A stretch of 64,000 nucleotides of DNA from Photobacterium ganghwense (GTDB lineage Bacteria; Pseudomonadota; Gammaproteobacteria; Enterobacterales; Vibrionaceae), in assembly GCF_003025595.1 (NCBI RefSeq), contig NZ_PYMI01000002.1, positions 434,001 through 498,000 on the forward strand, written 5' to 3'. Both the position numbers and the translations under genes were made by a program. Each line of letters starts with the position of its first letter. Within the stretch, counting starts at the first letter, position 1. Below the pieces are notes generated by a model. It searched no databases. It was not told the origin of the DNA and worked only from the letters and a program-made list of their open reading frames with translations. Positions 8,468 through 16,056 of the stretch are shown here, one piece after another.

Positions 8468-9517
8468 TTACAAATAGGAATGTGCAATTTCTGATATCGA
8501 TTGCGACTCAGAACCGTTGACGTAGCGATAGTAACTGCCATTGAGCCAGTACCATTCATCGCTGGTTTCCGGTTTTATCGCCTGACCACTTAGCATGGTG
8601 ACACTGTCTGTTGCCGTGGTCACCTGACCTTGGTGGGCCTGTTGAATCAGGCTGCTGTGACTGTAGTCCGAGCCCATCAGCAGAGGGTAATGGAAGGGCA
8701 TGAACTGGCTGACGCCACCGGATTGCGCGGTCAGCTTGCCGTTAAATGCCACTTTTACCGAGCAACTGCTGTAGTCTCCCGCGACACTGGCCCCGCAGGA
8801 TGAATGGCTGGCGACGACCCCGTCATCGTTGCCTGGCAAAAAGCCGGAGGTCGTTCCCAGGTAGTCAGAACTGTCACCGGCGAAACGGATGCGGGGTACG
8901 CGGCTGTCTGGCAAAGCCGCCAGTTGGCGGGCATTGGCAACACGCAAATCGTTGAGCACGCCGGTATTGTCTTTGGTCGGCGTTTCTCCCAGCCACATGG
9001 CAATGGCTGACTTCATTAAACTGTTCCAGGTCCCGCTGCCTTCGGCAATATTAACGGCTAAATCGCCCAATTCGGAACCACCGCCAGCACCGGCAAAGTC
9101 AAACGTTGCGACAATATTCAGTGGCTGCAGTCCTGCATTTTCCAGCCAGTTAGCTTGATTATCCAGCAGGTATCGGGCAACCAAATCCCCGGTGGAGTGC
9201 GTCACTAATACGCAACCCGGCTGGCAGGTACCGTTCTGGGACAGTTCCTTCAGCTTTGGCCAGAGATAATCGGTGGATATTTTATCGGCAATGCGCTCGT
9301 GTGACGGCCAGTCAATTCGGGCATCAGCCTGACTGAGCCAATAGTTTTGCCAGTAAGCGGCGCCATCCTGAGTTACCGTTGTGGCATCAGGTTTCGATTG
9401 CAGTTGCCCCGGTTGGAAGCCGTGAATAAGCACAACGGCGTAATCCCCGACGTTTGCGTGTACTGCTCCAGACGCCAGAGCAGAGGTAACGAGAAGTGAA
9501 ATAGCTATCTTTTTCAT
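8468..9517 (-). CDS. Secreted lipase/esterase-like alpha/beta hydrolase
   Basis: A 349-residue protein with a signal peptide (MKKIAISLLVTSALASGAVHA, about residues 1-21). Right after it comes VVLIHGFQPGQL, the oxyanion-hole HG motif of lipases. The nucleophile elbow is VLVTHSTGDLVARYLLD, a Thr-His-Ser-x-Gly variant of GHSxG with Ser near residue 109. Later DDGVV and FHYPLLMG...HSSLI segments could supply the acid and histidine. Four cysteines sit in two pairs (CQPGC; SSC...SSC) consistent with periplasmic disulfides. Secretion and esterase/lipase activity are inferred; the substrate is unknown. Confidence 0.8.
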   Translation of the reverse strand: MKKIAISLLVTSALASGAVHANVGDYAVVLIHGFQPGQLQSKPDATTVTQDGAAYWQNYWLSQADARIDWPSHERIADKISTDYLWPKLKELSQNGTCQPGCVLVTHSTGDLVARYLLDNQANWLENAGLQPLNIVATFDFAGAGGGSELGDLAVNIAEGSGTWNSLMKSAIAMWLGETPTKDNTGVLNDLRVANARQLAALPDSRVPRIRFAGDSSDYLGTTSGFLPGNDDGVVASHSSCGASVAGDYSSCSVKVAFNGKLTAQSGGVSQFMPFHYPLLMGSDYSHSSLIQQAHQGQVTTATDSVTMLSGQAIKPETSDEWYWLNGSYYRYVNGSESQSISEIAHSYL

Positions 9518-10074
9518 AATTGATTCTGATTATTGTTGTTGGTTTATTGTCATGGGTTATGTATTTCCGGGTACCGGTTTTGCTCGATACCGGTCATACC
9601 ATTAACTCATGGTTATGGGTGGTGCATTCGCGAGGCAACGTAACAGGTGAACCTCGTCATGATTGCTGTATGACCACATTCCTTGCCAGTCAGCAATATG
9701 CAGTTGGCACAGCCAAACATCTGAAAGTCATCCTATTTTGCGAACGTGACAACCTCGCGAACCTTATTAAAGAAATCACGTAATGGCAAAAAAACGCTAT
9801 TTGGTGTTGAGATCTGGGCACATCATCACACTTGTTCTGAACGAAATGCGACCAAAGTGATTAATCAGTTAATGGCCAAGGCAATAGCGGTCGAAGAATT
9901 CATTTTGATGAGGAAGACCAAGCGATGATGTCTGCCGCTGACATTGCTGATGAGCGTCGCTGTAACGATGTGCTGATGGATTTCCACGGGTTTCATGCGA
10001 TGTTGAAACCCGTGGGGAGACGAGTCGTGTATAACCGTACGGGAGGTTTTACCCAGAAAGTCTGAGCTGCAAGT
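9518..10074. other. 557-bp region without a convincing gene
   Basis: Short plus-strand frames at 9520-9783 and 9746-9928 have no family resemblance. A third frame, ending at 10065, reads RRIHFDEEDQAMMSAADIADE and onward, and looks more protein-like but has a stop just upstream. The area may hold a decayed gene. A perfect 12-bp hairpin lies at 9984-10015. Confidence 0.4.
9984..10015 (-). terminator. Strong hairpin downstream of the TauE-like gene
   Basis: CCACGGGTTTCA / TGAAACCCGTGG is a perfect 12-bp inverted repeat with an 8-nt loop, 60 bp past the TauE stop codon on the minus strand. There is no U-tract on either side, so it may stabilise the 3' end or be rho-assisted. Confidence 0.45.
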
Positions 10075-10824
10075 TTATTGATAAGTCAGCCACACAGACA
10101 GCATCATTTTGAGGGCCAGCAGGCTGAGAATGATTTTTATCAGCAGCAGGACATGTTGGTTCTGGCTGCGGTGGCGTACCCGTGTGCCCAGCCAGGAGCC
10201 AAGAATGGCGCAAAGTACTAAGGTGGTCAGCAAGGGCCATTGCGACAGGTAATTAAAGCCCACTAAGCCAAACAGAATCAGCTTTAGTCCGTGGGCAATG
10301 GTCATCATCATGGCGGTGGTGGCCACAAGGTGGTTCTTATCGGACAGTTTCTTCATCATCATAGGATGAAAGAGGGGACCCGGCGCACCGACCAACAGTG
10401 ACAGGCCGCTCAGAATAAACCCGGCCAAAAACATGGATTCAAATCGGCTCACCCATCGCATAAATCCCTGATGCCAGATGTTCATCAATATATAGCTGCC
10501 AATAAACAAGGGAAGGTATTCGGTTGCCAGACTAACGGCAGTCAATCCGACGAGAAGAGTACCGGTTATTGCACCTATGAGGTACGACGGAAGCAGTGAC
10601 CAGCACACCTCGCGCCAGGAAAACATCGCCCGGCTGATGTTGCTGACCATTTGTGTGGCACCGTGTACCGGAATAATGGCAGCAGCCGGCAGGTAGAATG
10701 GCATGATCGCGATTAGCAGCATGCCTCCGCCAAATCCTAATACCGCGGCCACGACAGAGGTCATGATGGTGAACGTGCCTAAACTGAGCAGGTCAGTGAC
10801 AGAAAGGGCAAAATTAGCCAGCAT
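10075..10824 (-). CDS. TauE/SafE-family sulfite/anion permease
   Basis: A polytopic inner-membrane protein of about 249 residues with about seven to eight hydrophobic helices. The N-terminal FGGGMLLIAIMPFYLP and central LVGAPGPLFHPMMMKK segments are typical of the TauE/SafE (DUF81) family, which is proposed to export sulfite, sulfoacetate or similar anions. The frame extends to 10935, but the ATG at 10824 has a good GGAG Shine-Dalgarno and gives the normal N-terminus (MLANFALSVTDLL). It stands alone, so substrate cannot be deduced. Confidence 0.85.
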   Translation of the reverse strand: MLANFALSVTDLLSLGTFTIMTSVVAAVLGFGGGMLLIAIMPFYLPAAAIIPVHGATQMVSNISRAMFSWREVCWSLLPSYLIGAITGTLLVGLTAVSLATEYLPLFIGSYILMNIWHQGFMRWVSRFESMFLAGFILSGLSLLVGAPGPLFHPMMMKKLSDKNHLVATTAMMMTIAHGLKLILFGLVGFNYLSQWPLLTTLVLCAILGSWLGTRVRHRSQNQHVLLLIKIILSLLALKMMLSVWLTYQ

Positions 10825-11656
10825 GTGATCTCCGGGGCTTTCATTGAAATTGAAGTGGACAGCCTTACAACGGTTTGAACAGACTGAAATGTGAACAGTG
10901 AAGTCTAAATTCACATACACCTGGAAACGTGTCAATGTGACGTGCTTGTTATTTTTTCTGTGAAAGTAAGCGTTGCTGCAGGAGATAGAACAATAAATAT
11001 TTGTATCACTTAAAGTGATTGGAAATCATTTCCATTAACATATAGCGATTTAATGCTGTTGGTGACTTGGAAGGTGCCGATTACGCAATAAGATATATTT
11101 TGTAACAAATATATTGATAACAATTCATTTTATTTTGCATGGTGTTTGTTTTTTGCTCATCGTCTGTTTGATAGACAGTGATTATTGAAACCCACTCAAT
11201 ATATGGAAGAAGAATTACAGAACGTGATAATTTTCTCTAAAAATTATTAATAATTTATTTAATTGGAATTTATCTTTTCAAATAATTGACGTCGTATGAT
11301 GTTTACAGAATGATGTTCTATGGCTGAAGTATGCTTTATGTGCATGATACGCTTTGCAATTTTATTAGCCTAACATATAATTTTCGTTAATGAATACTTG
11401 AGATTATGTATCGCTGCACGTTTGCACAACGCATTTCTTACGTTCTTTTCACTTACAAATCATATTGATATTTAAATTAAACCACCTAAACAAGTAGAGA
11501 CTTGGGTGGGAATATCTATCTTCAATCAACGCCGACCAGAGAAGCATTCACCTACATTGATTTAAATAAACCGTGGGAAACAATATGAGTTACCCCCTAA
11601 TGGGTATTTCTGATAAGCAACGTTAATTCAGGATACAGTCAGCCAGAGACATCAGG
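10825..11656. other. AT-rich intergenic region with several palindromes
   Basis: No gene is visible. A perfect 15-bp palindrome (ATCACTT-A-AAGTGAT, 11005-11019) is followed at once by a 13-bp one (GGAAAT-C-ATTTCC, 11021-11033). Arms ATATATTT/AAATATAT lie about 11092-11113. A TACCC/GGGTA dyad (11591-11606) lies about 50 bp before the downstream start codon. The composition suggests a long regulatory region for the two-gene c-di-GMP module. Confidence 0.45.
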
Positions 11657-12154
11657 ATGAATAGATTTTTTATTTTATTTCTTATCTCCCTCAGCAGTTT
11701 TGTCAGTAATGCTTCCGTTTTTCCGACACCGAAAATGGATGTGATTTTGTCGGTGAGCGGTGCCATTCATCACACGAATCTGAACCGCGCTGCGCAGTTT
11801 GATCGTGAGATGCTGGAACAGTTTCCGCAGACCCAGGTAGTCACATTGACGCCCTGGACGGATACCCTGCATCGGTACGATGGCGTATTACTGACCGATC
11901 TGCTGGATCAGTTGCAGGCCGAAGGGCACAGGGTTGTGGCAAAAGGGCTGAACGGTTATCAGGCCGAGTTGAACATGGAGGTCCTGGGCAAATACCCGGT
12001 CATTATTGCCATTAAAACCGATGGTGAGTACATGAGGGTTCGGGATAAAGGCCCGTTATGGCTGATTCTGCCGTTGTCGGATTACCCTGAATTAGATACG
12101 ACGCTGTTCCATGAAGATATGGTCTGGCAACTACACGAGCTGGTTGTGTATTGA
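11657..12154 (+). CDS. Periplasmic pterin-binding-type protein, PruR-like
   Basis: A 165-residue protein with a signal peptide (MNRFFILFLISLSSFVSNA). The mature part resembles a reduced oxidoreductase molybdopterin-binding (sulfite-oxidase fold) domain: VILSVSGAI, then YDGVLLTDLLDQLQ, GLNGYQAELNMEVL, YPVIIAIKTDGEYM and KGPLWLILPLS. It contains no cysteine, so it cannot ligate Mo as sulfite oxidase does. This is the hallmark of Agrobacterium PruR, which binds a reduced pterin and controls the adjacent dual-function protein DcpA. Its TGA overlaps the ATG of the GGDEF-EAL gene by one base (TGATG), implying translational coupling. Sensor role inferred by analogy. Confidence 0.8.
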   Translation: MNRFFILFLISLSSFVSNASVFPTPKMDVILSVSGAIHHTNLNRAAQFDREMLEQFPQTQVVTLTPWTDTLHRYDGVLLTDLLDQLQAEGHRVVAKGLNGYQAELNMEVLGKYPVIIAIKTDGEYMRVRDKGPLWLILPLSDYPELDTTLFHEDMVWQLHELVVY

Positions 12155-14100
12155 TGTATAAGATAAAGATACTGCTGTTGTCGATGACGGTTGCCATTTT
12201 TGCAATCAGCTCTGTGGTCAGCTCTCTGCGCCATCACCATGTCACGGAACTGATCACCGGTTCAATGAAAGCGGTCAATTGGGCGGTGTCGGAACTGGAT
12301 CGTGAACTCTACCAGTTTATGCACTCGTTGCAGCTGGTTGCGCTGGATTTTGAAGGTGCTGCGGACGTTCAGCTTCGCTTTGACATTCTTTGGAGTCGGA
12401 TTGATGTACTGGCGGTTGGTGAAGAAAACCGGATGTTCCGAGAACGCCACGGTGCGGTCGAGCTGCTGGAGAACCTAAAACATGAGCTGGAACGGTTTGA
12501 ACCTGAGGTATTTGCACTAACCGGTGGTGACCCGGCAGCGGAAAGGCTGATGCGTGAGTTTGCTCCGATTCAGAAACAGGTGCGGGAATTTTATGTTAAC
12601 AATTTTTCAATCAAGTCGACTCGTGACAACCTGACCCGTATCTTTGATGCCCATACAGGAGAAGACTACTACTTATACGGTTTGTTATTGAGTGGTGCAA
12701 TGCTGATTTTGTTGGTGATTCGGGAAAGCCGGATTAATCGGCGTCAGGCGTTTCGTGACCCTCTGACCGGATTGCCAAACCGTGCCTGTTTCAACGGGTG
12801 TCTGCAAGACGCCATCATATCGCTGGAGCCGGGGAAAAATCAGCAAATGGCCCTCTATACCCTGGATCTGGATAACTTTAAGGGCGTGAATGACTACCTT
12901 GGGCACGGTGCGGGAGACATCTTTTTAAAAGAAGTGGCCAGACGGCTGTCAGAATTACCTGCACGATGTAAAGTTGCCCGCTTGGGGGGCGATGAGTTTG
13001 TCATTCTTCAGCCTGCCGTGCAGGGAAGGGGCGAGTGCCTGCAGCTTATTGAACGAATCAAACAACAGTTTGACGATGAAATTGAGGTTGACGGGCACCG
13101 CCAGTTAGCCCAGATGAGCATCGGTATCAGCCTTTATCCGCAAGATGCGGCTGAGGCAGAGCAGTTGATGAGCCATGCAGATACTGCGATGTATACTGCG
13201 AAGAAGACCCGCGGAACCTCATACTGCTTTTTTGAGCCGTATATGAATGAGAAGGCCATTCGCCAGCGGGTGCTGACAGATGCGTTAAGCCAGGCGCTGA
13301 TGCGTGGTGAGGTGAGGCAGGTTTATCAGCCGATTGTGTGCCTGCAAACCCGGGACATCAAGCTGGTTGAGTCACTGGTTCGTTGGCATCATGACATTTA
13401 CGGCGATATTTCCCCGGCAGAAGTGATCGATATCGCAGAGAAATCCGGGTTGGCGCAAACGCTGAATGAGTGGGCGCTGGAACAGGCTTGCCAGCAGAAT
13501 GTTCGCTGGCGACAGGCCGGGCTCCCGGCGATCCGGGTGGCAGTGAACATTTCACCGACCATGTATTCGCATTGTGATCTGGCGGAGATAGTCCAGCGCT
13601 TGCTGACTAAAACCGGGATGTCGGCGAACGATCTGGTACTGGAAGTCACTGAAGATACGGCATCGCATGATATTGAAAATTCTGCCAATGTGTTGCCAAA
13701 GCTGCGGGAGATGGGGGTAGAGCTGGCGCTGGATGATTTTGGTACCGGGTATTCCTCGCTCAGCCATTTACAGGAAATGCCGTTTCAGATCCTGAAAATT
13801 GATAAAAGCTTTATCTGGAAAATTCATCAGTCCGGCTACGATATTCGCTTTATCCGCGCCATTATTACCCTGGCGAAAGGACTGGGTATGCGAGTGGTGG
13901 CCGAAGGCATTGAACAGCAGGCGCAATACGCTGAAATGTTTGCTGAAGGCTGTGATTACGGTCAGGGCTTTTTGTTCAGCAGGCCAGTATCCGGCGAGGA
14001 AATGGTAGTAAAGCTGAGTCATATGCAGCAGCAACGGGTGGGCTCATCCTCGTTGTCCGCCTCGGAACGTTTGGCGGAAACACTGCCGACATCTGTCTAG
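12154..14100 (+). CDS. Membrane GGDEF-EAL dual c-di-GMP protein, DcpA-like
   Basis: About 648 residues. One N-terminal membrane helix (about 4-24), a periplasmic helical domain (about 25-170), a second helix (YLYGLLLSGAMLILLVI), then a GGDEF domain with intact GGDEF near residue 279 and an EAL domain. The EAL motif is ESL (VESLVRWHH) with the catalytic Glu kept; NIS, DDFGTG, KIDKSF, AEGIE and GQGF are all present, so both cyclase and phosphodiesterase activity are plausible. The position of an RxxD inhibitory site before GGDEF has lost both R and D. Coupled to the PruR-like gene, whose product probably contacts the periplasmic domain. Confidence 0.9.
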   Translation: MYKIKILLLSMTVAIFAISSVVSSLRHHHVTELITGSMKAVNWAVSELDRELYQFMHSLQLVALDFEGAADVQLRFDILWSRIDVLAVGEENRMFRERHGAVELLENLKHELERFEPEVFALTGGDPAAERLMREFAPIQKQVREFYVNNFSIKSTRDNLTRIFDAHTGEDYYLYGLLLSGAMLILLVIRESRINRRQAFRDPLTGLPNRACFNGCLQDAIISLEPGKNQQMALYTLDLDNFKGVNDYLGHGAGDIFLKEVARRLSELPARCKVARLGGDEFVILQPAVQGRGECLQLIERIKQQFDDEIEVDGHRQLAQMSIGISLYPQDAAEAEQLMSHADTAMYTAKKTRGTSYCFFEPYMNEKAIRQRVLTDALSQALMRGEVRQVYQPIVCLQTRDIKLVESLVRWHHDIYGDISPAEVIDIAEKSGLAQTLNEWALEQACQQNVRWRQAGLPAIRVAVNISPTMYSHCDLAEIVQRLLTKTGMSANDLVLEVTEDTASHDIENSANVLPKLREMGVELALDDFGTGYSSLSHLQEMPFQILKIDKSFIWKIHQSGYDIRFIRAIITLAKGLGMRVVAEGIEQQAQYAEMFAEGCDYGQGFLFSRPVSGEEMVVKLSHMQQQRVGSSSLSASERLAETLPTSV

Positions 14101-14172
14101 TAGGCTATGTGGCTGAAGCACACTTTTTTAACAAGCTAAGCGTTAGCGATGACGTTTAACGAAGACATCCCC

Positions 14173-14192
14173 AAGGCCTCAGTTGAGGCCTT
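14173..14192. terminator. Hairpin between convergent genes
   Basis: AAGGCCTC-AGTT-GAGGCCTT, an 8-bp stem overlapping the stop codon of the minus-strand regulator and lying about 70 bp after the GGDEF-EAL gene. There is no strong T-run, so it is a weak bidirectional terminator candidate. Confidence 0.4.
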
Positions 14193-14892
14193 GTTCATCT
14201 ATAACGGCAGAAACCGGACGTTTGAACAGTTGCTCAGGGATGACAGACAGCCATCCATGACTGCGTGCGTACTCAATCAGAGAGGCGCGGTTAGTAACGC
14301 CATAATCAGCAAACTTGGTGATCAAGTTGGCGATTTGCTTTTCCACCGCCTTCGGAGTGCGATGGATCAATTGTGCAATTTGTTTAGTCTGGCGTCCCCT
14401 TAACAGCCAGAAGAGCACGATTTCCTGGGATGAGGTTAACTGTACATCCTGTAGCGTCAGGGTACAGAGTGAGGCGTTTGTTTTATCAAGAGCAAACACT
14501 TCGGCAAACGTTGCCAGATTTACCCACTTTTTCAGGTTTATGGCATTGAACTGGATCCCCCATGTCTCACCATTAATCACTATCGGACGTTTCTCGAACG
14601 TGTAGGCATCAAAGCCATGCGCGTAGTGATGGATGTCAATTGTGGTGATTGTCTTGTTTTGTGCCATTGCCTGTCTGTCTTGTTGGACAAACACGGGCGC
14701 AAATTGAGCCGTATCACATGGTAGATCACCGTCTGTCAGCCCTTCGATGTTATCCGGTGCGTTGACCAGAGTGCGGTATGCCTGGTTAGCGTACGCAAAC
14801 ACGCCGTTTTTTGACTTCAGCCCTGCTGGCGTTGGGGTGTTTTCTAGCATGTGAATAAGGACAGATAAATATGTATTCTGATCGATTTTCAC
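14179..14892 (-). CDS. PAS-LuxR family transcriptional regulator
   Basis: A 237-residue protein. Residues about 10-120 look like a PAS domain (AGLKSKNGVFAYANQAYRTLV ... GLTDGDLPCDTAQFAPVFVQQDRQAM). Residues about 150-215 form a LuxR/GerE HTH, LTSSQEIVLFWLLRGRQTKQIAQLIHRTPKAVEKQIANLITKF. No response-regulator receiver domain is present, so it probably senses a small molecule or redox state through the PAS fold. It is divergent from the L,D-transpeptidase-like gene, with a pair of near-identical palindromes between them that are likely binding sites. Confidence 0.85.
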   Translation of the reverse strand: MKIDQNTYLSVLIHMLENTPTPAGLKSKNGVFAYANQAYRTLVNAPDNIEGLTDGDLPCDTAQFAPVFVQQDRQAMAQNKTITTIDIHHYAHGFDAYTFEKRPIVINGETWGIQFNAINLKKWVNLATFAEVFALDKTNASLCTLTLQDVQLTSSQEIVLFWLLRGRQTKQIAQLIHRTPKAVEKQIANLITKFADYGVTNRASLIEYARSHGWLSVIPEQLFKRPVSAVIDEQGLN

Positions 14893-14928
14893 AGGCTTAT
14901 TTTAGCAATTTGTAATTTAAAAAAAGTA

Positions 14929-14962
14929 GGGGAATTTCCCACTTTTGTTGGGGAAATTCCCC
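14929..14962. promoter_or_regulatory. Paired GGGGAATTTCCC palindromes
   Basis: GGGGAATTTCCC (14929-14940) and its exact inverse GGGAAATTCCCC (14951-14962) are centred 22 bp apart, two helical turns. Each half is itself nearly palindromic. They lie 37 bp from the PAS-LuxR start in the divergent region, so cooperative binding by that regulator is the simplest explanation. Confidence 0.55.
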
Positions 14963-15127
14963 CGAGAGTTGCAGTTTTGATGACTTTGTGACCTTTTTGC
15001 GGTTTTAGTTGCATAATTTTGCGTAGCTGGTAGAGCCAGTAATAAAAAACAAATCTATTCAAATGCAGTCTGTTATTATTAGATGTGAGAATGAATACAA
15101 AGATAATGACAAAGTCGTAAACACAAT

Positions 15128-15889
15128 ATGCTTAAAAAACTTCTCTGCCTGTTGTACTTTCCTGCTGTAGTTCTGGCGAGCCCGAGCGAGTATGCAGAAA
15201 AGTTAGCCAAGGATGTGTATCAGTCTGCAAGATTGCAGGGGGTACTGGACTATAGCCTGCTTGAAGAAGGTGTTGACGCCTATCTCAGCCATGGCTCCGG
15301 CGCTAATCACCATCTGGTGCTCATCGATTTTAACCGTCCATCCTATCAGCGTCGTTTTTACGTGATAGACCTCTTGGAAAAAAAACTGAAGTATCATACT
15401 TTCACCACCCACGGTATTGAAAGTGGTGGCGCTTTCGCGACCAAGTTTTCCAACACGGTCAATTCTCGGCAAACCTCATTGGGCGTGTATAAGACCGCAG
15501 AAACCTATTACGGTAAATATGGTTACTCCTTGCGCCTGGACGGTTTGTCGGAAGGGGTGAACGATAATGCTCGTCGACGTCATATCGTGATCCACGGGGC
15601 CAATTATGCATCGCCGGACTTTCTGAAAAATAACAATTTTATTGGTTGGAGTTGGGGCTGCCCGGCACTGCCACCGGAAAAAAACCGTGAGATTATCGAT
15701 GTGATTAAAGGTGGCAGCATTATTCTGGCCTCCCGCTACACTCAGGGACGGCAACTTCCGTTGGCGACAGCTAAACTGGACGCTACTCATTTAGCGGGTA
15801 ATAAGCCCAACGAACACCAGTCTCAGCTGGCGGCTCAACCGGTGTCGGCCGGGGAAATGCTAGCGCGGGTTGAGCCTGATAGCTTGTAG
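15128..15889 (+). CDS. Murein L,D-transpeptidase catalytic-domain family protein (YkuD_2 type)
   Basis: A 253-residue exported protein with a signal peptide ending VVLAS (about residue 18). The core has FYVIDLLEKKLKYHTFTTHG, the HIVIHGANYASPDFL histidine motif and FIGWSWGCPALPPE with the catalytic Cys in S-x-GCPA, the signature of the YkuD_2 (DUF4105-adjacent) L,D-transpeptidase-like family. It probably acts on peptidoglycan peptides or polymers in the periplasm. The last 45 residues look disordered. Monocistronic, with a strong terminator 64 bp downstream. Confidence 0.85.
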   Translation: MLKKLLCLLYFPAVVLASPSEYAEKLAKDVYQSARLQGVLDYSLLEEGVDAYLSHGSGANHHLVLIDFNRPSYQRRFYVIDLLEKKLKYHTFTTHGIESGGAFATKFSNTVNSRQTSLGVYKTAETYYGKYGYSLRLDGLSEGVNDNARRRHIVIHGANYASPDFLKNNNFIGWSWGCPALPPEKNREIIDVIKGGSIILASRYTQGRQLPLATAKLDATHLAGNKPNEHQSQLAAQPVSAGEMLARVEPDSL

Positions 15890-15952
15890 CGAGCCATGCA
15901 TTGAATATGCAGTAAGTTGATATTTCGGTGGGGTTGAAACGGCTCCGGATAA

Positions 15953-15987
15953 AAAACGCCCGAGGCTGATACAGCCTCGGGCGTTTT
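15953..15987. terminator. Bidirectional rho-independent terminator
   Basis: AAAACGCCCGAGGCT / AGCCTCGGGCGTTTT form a perfect 15-bp stem with A/T runs on both sides, between convergent genes. Confidence 0.9.
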
Positions 15988-16056
15988 CATTGAGGTACAG
16001 GAGCGTGTTTTTCAGGCACCTAGAGTCCCAGCAAACTGGCGTTTAACCTGTTTCTG

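Noticed and set aside
9520..9783. 87-codon plus-strand frame after the lipase-like gene
   Set aside because: Weak start context and no recognisable family; listed only as part of a possible gene relic.
14929..14962. Resemblance of the GGGGAATTTCCC sites to eukaryotic NF-kB sites
   Set aside because: Coincidence; the bacterial context and adjacent LuxR-type regulator give a simpler explanation.
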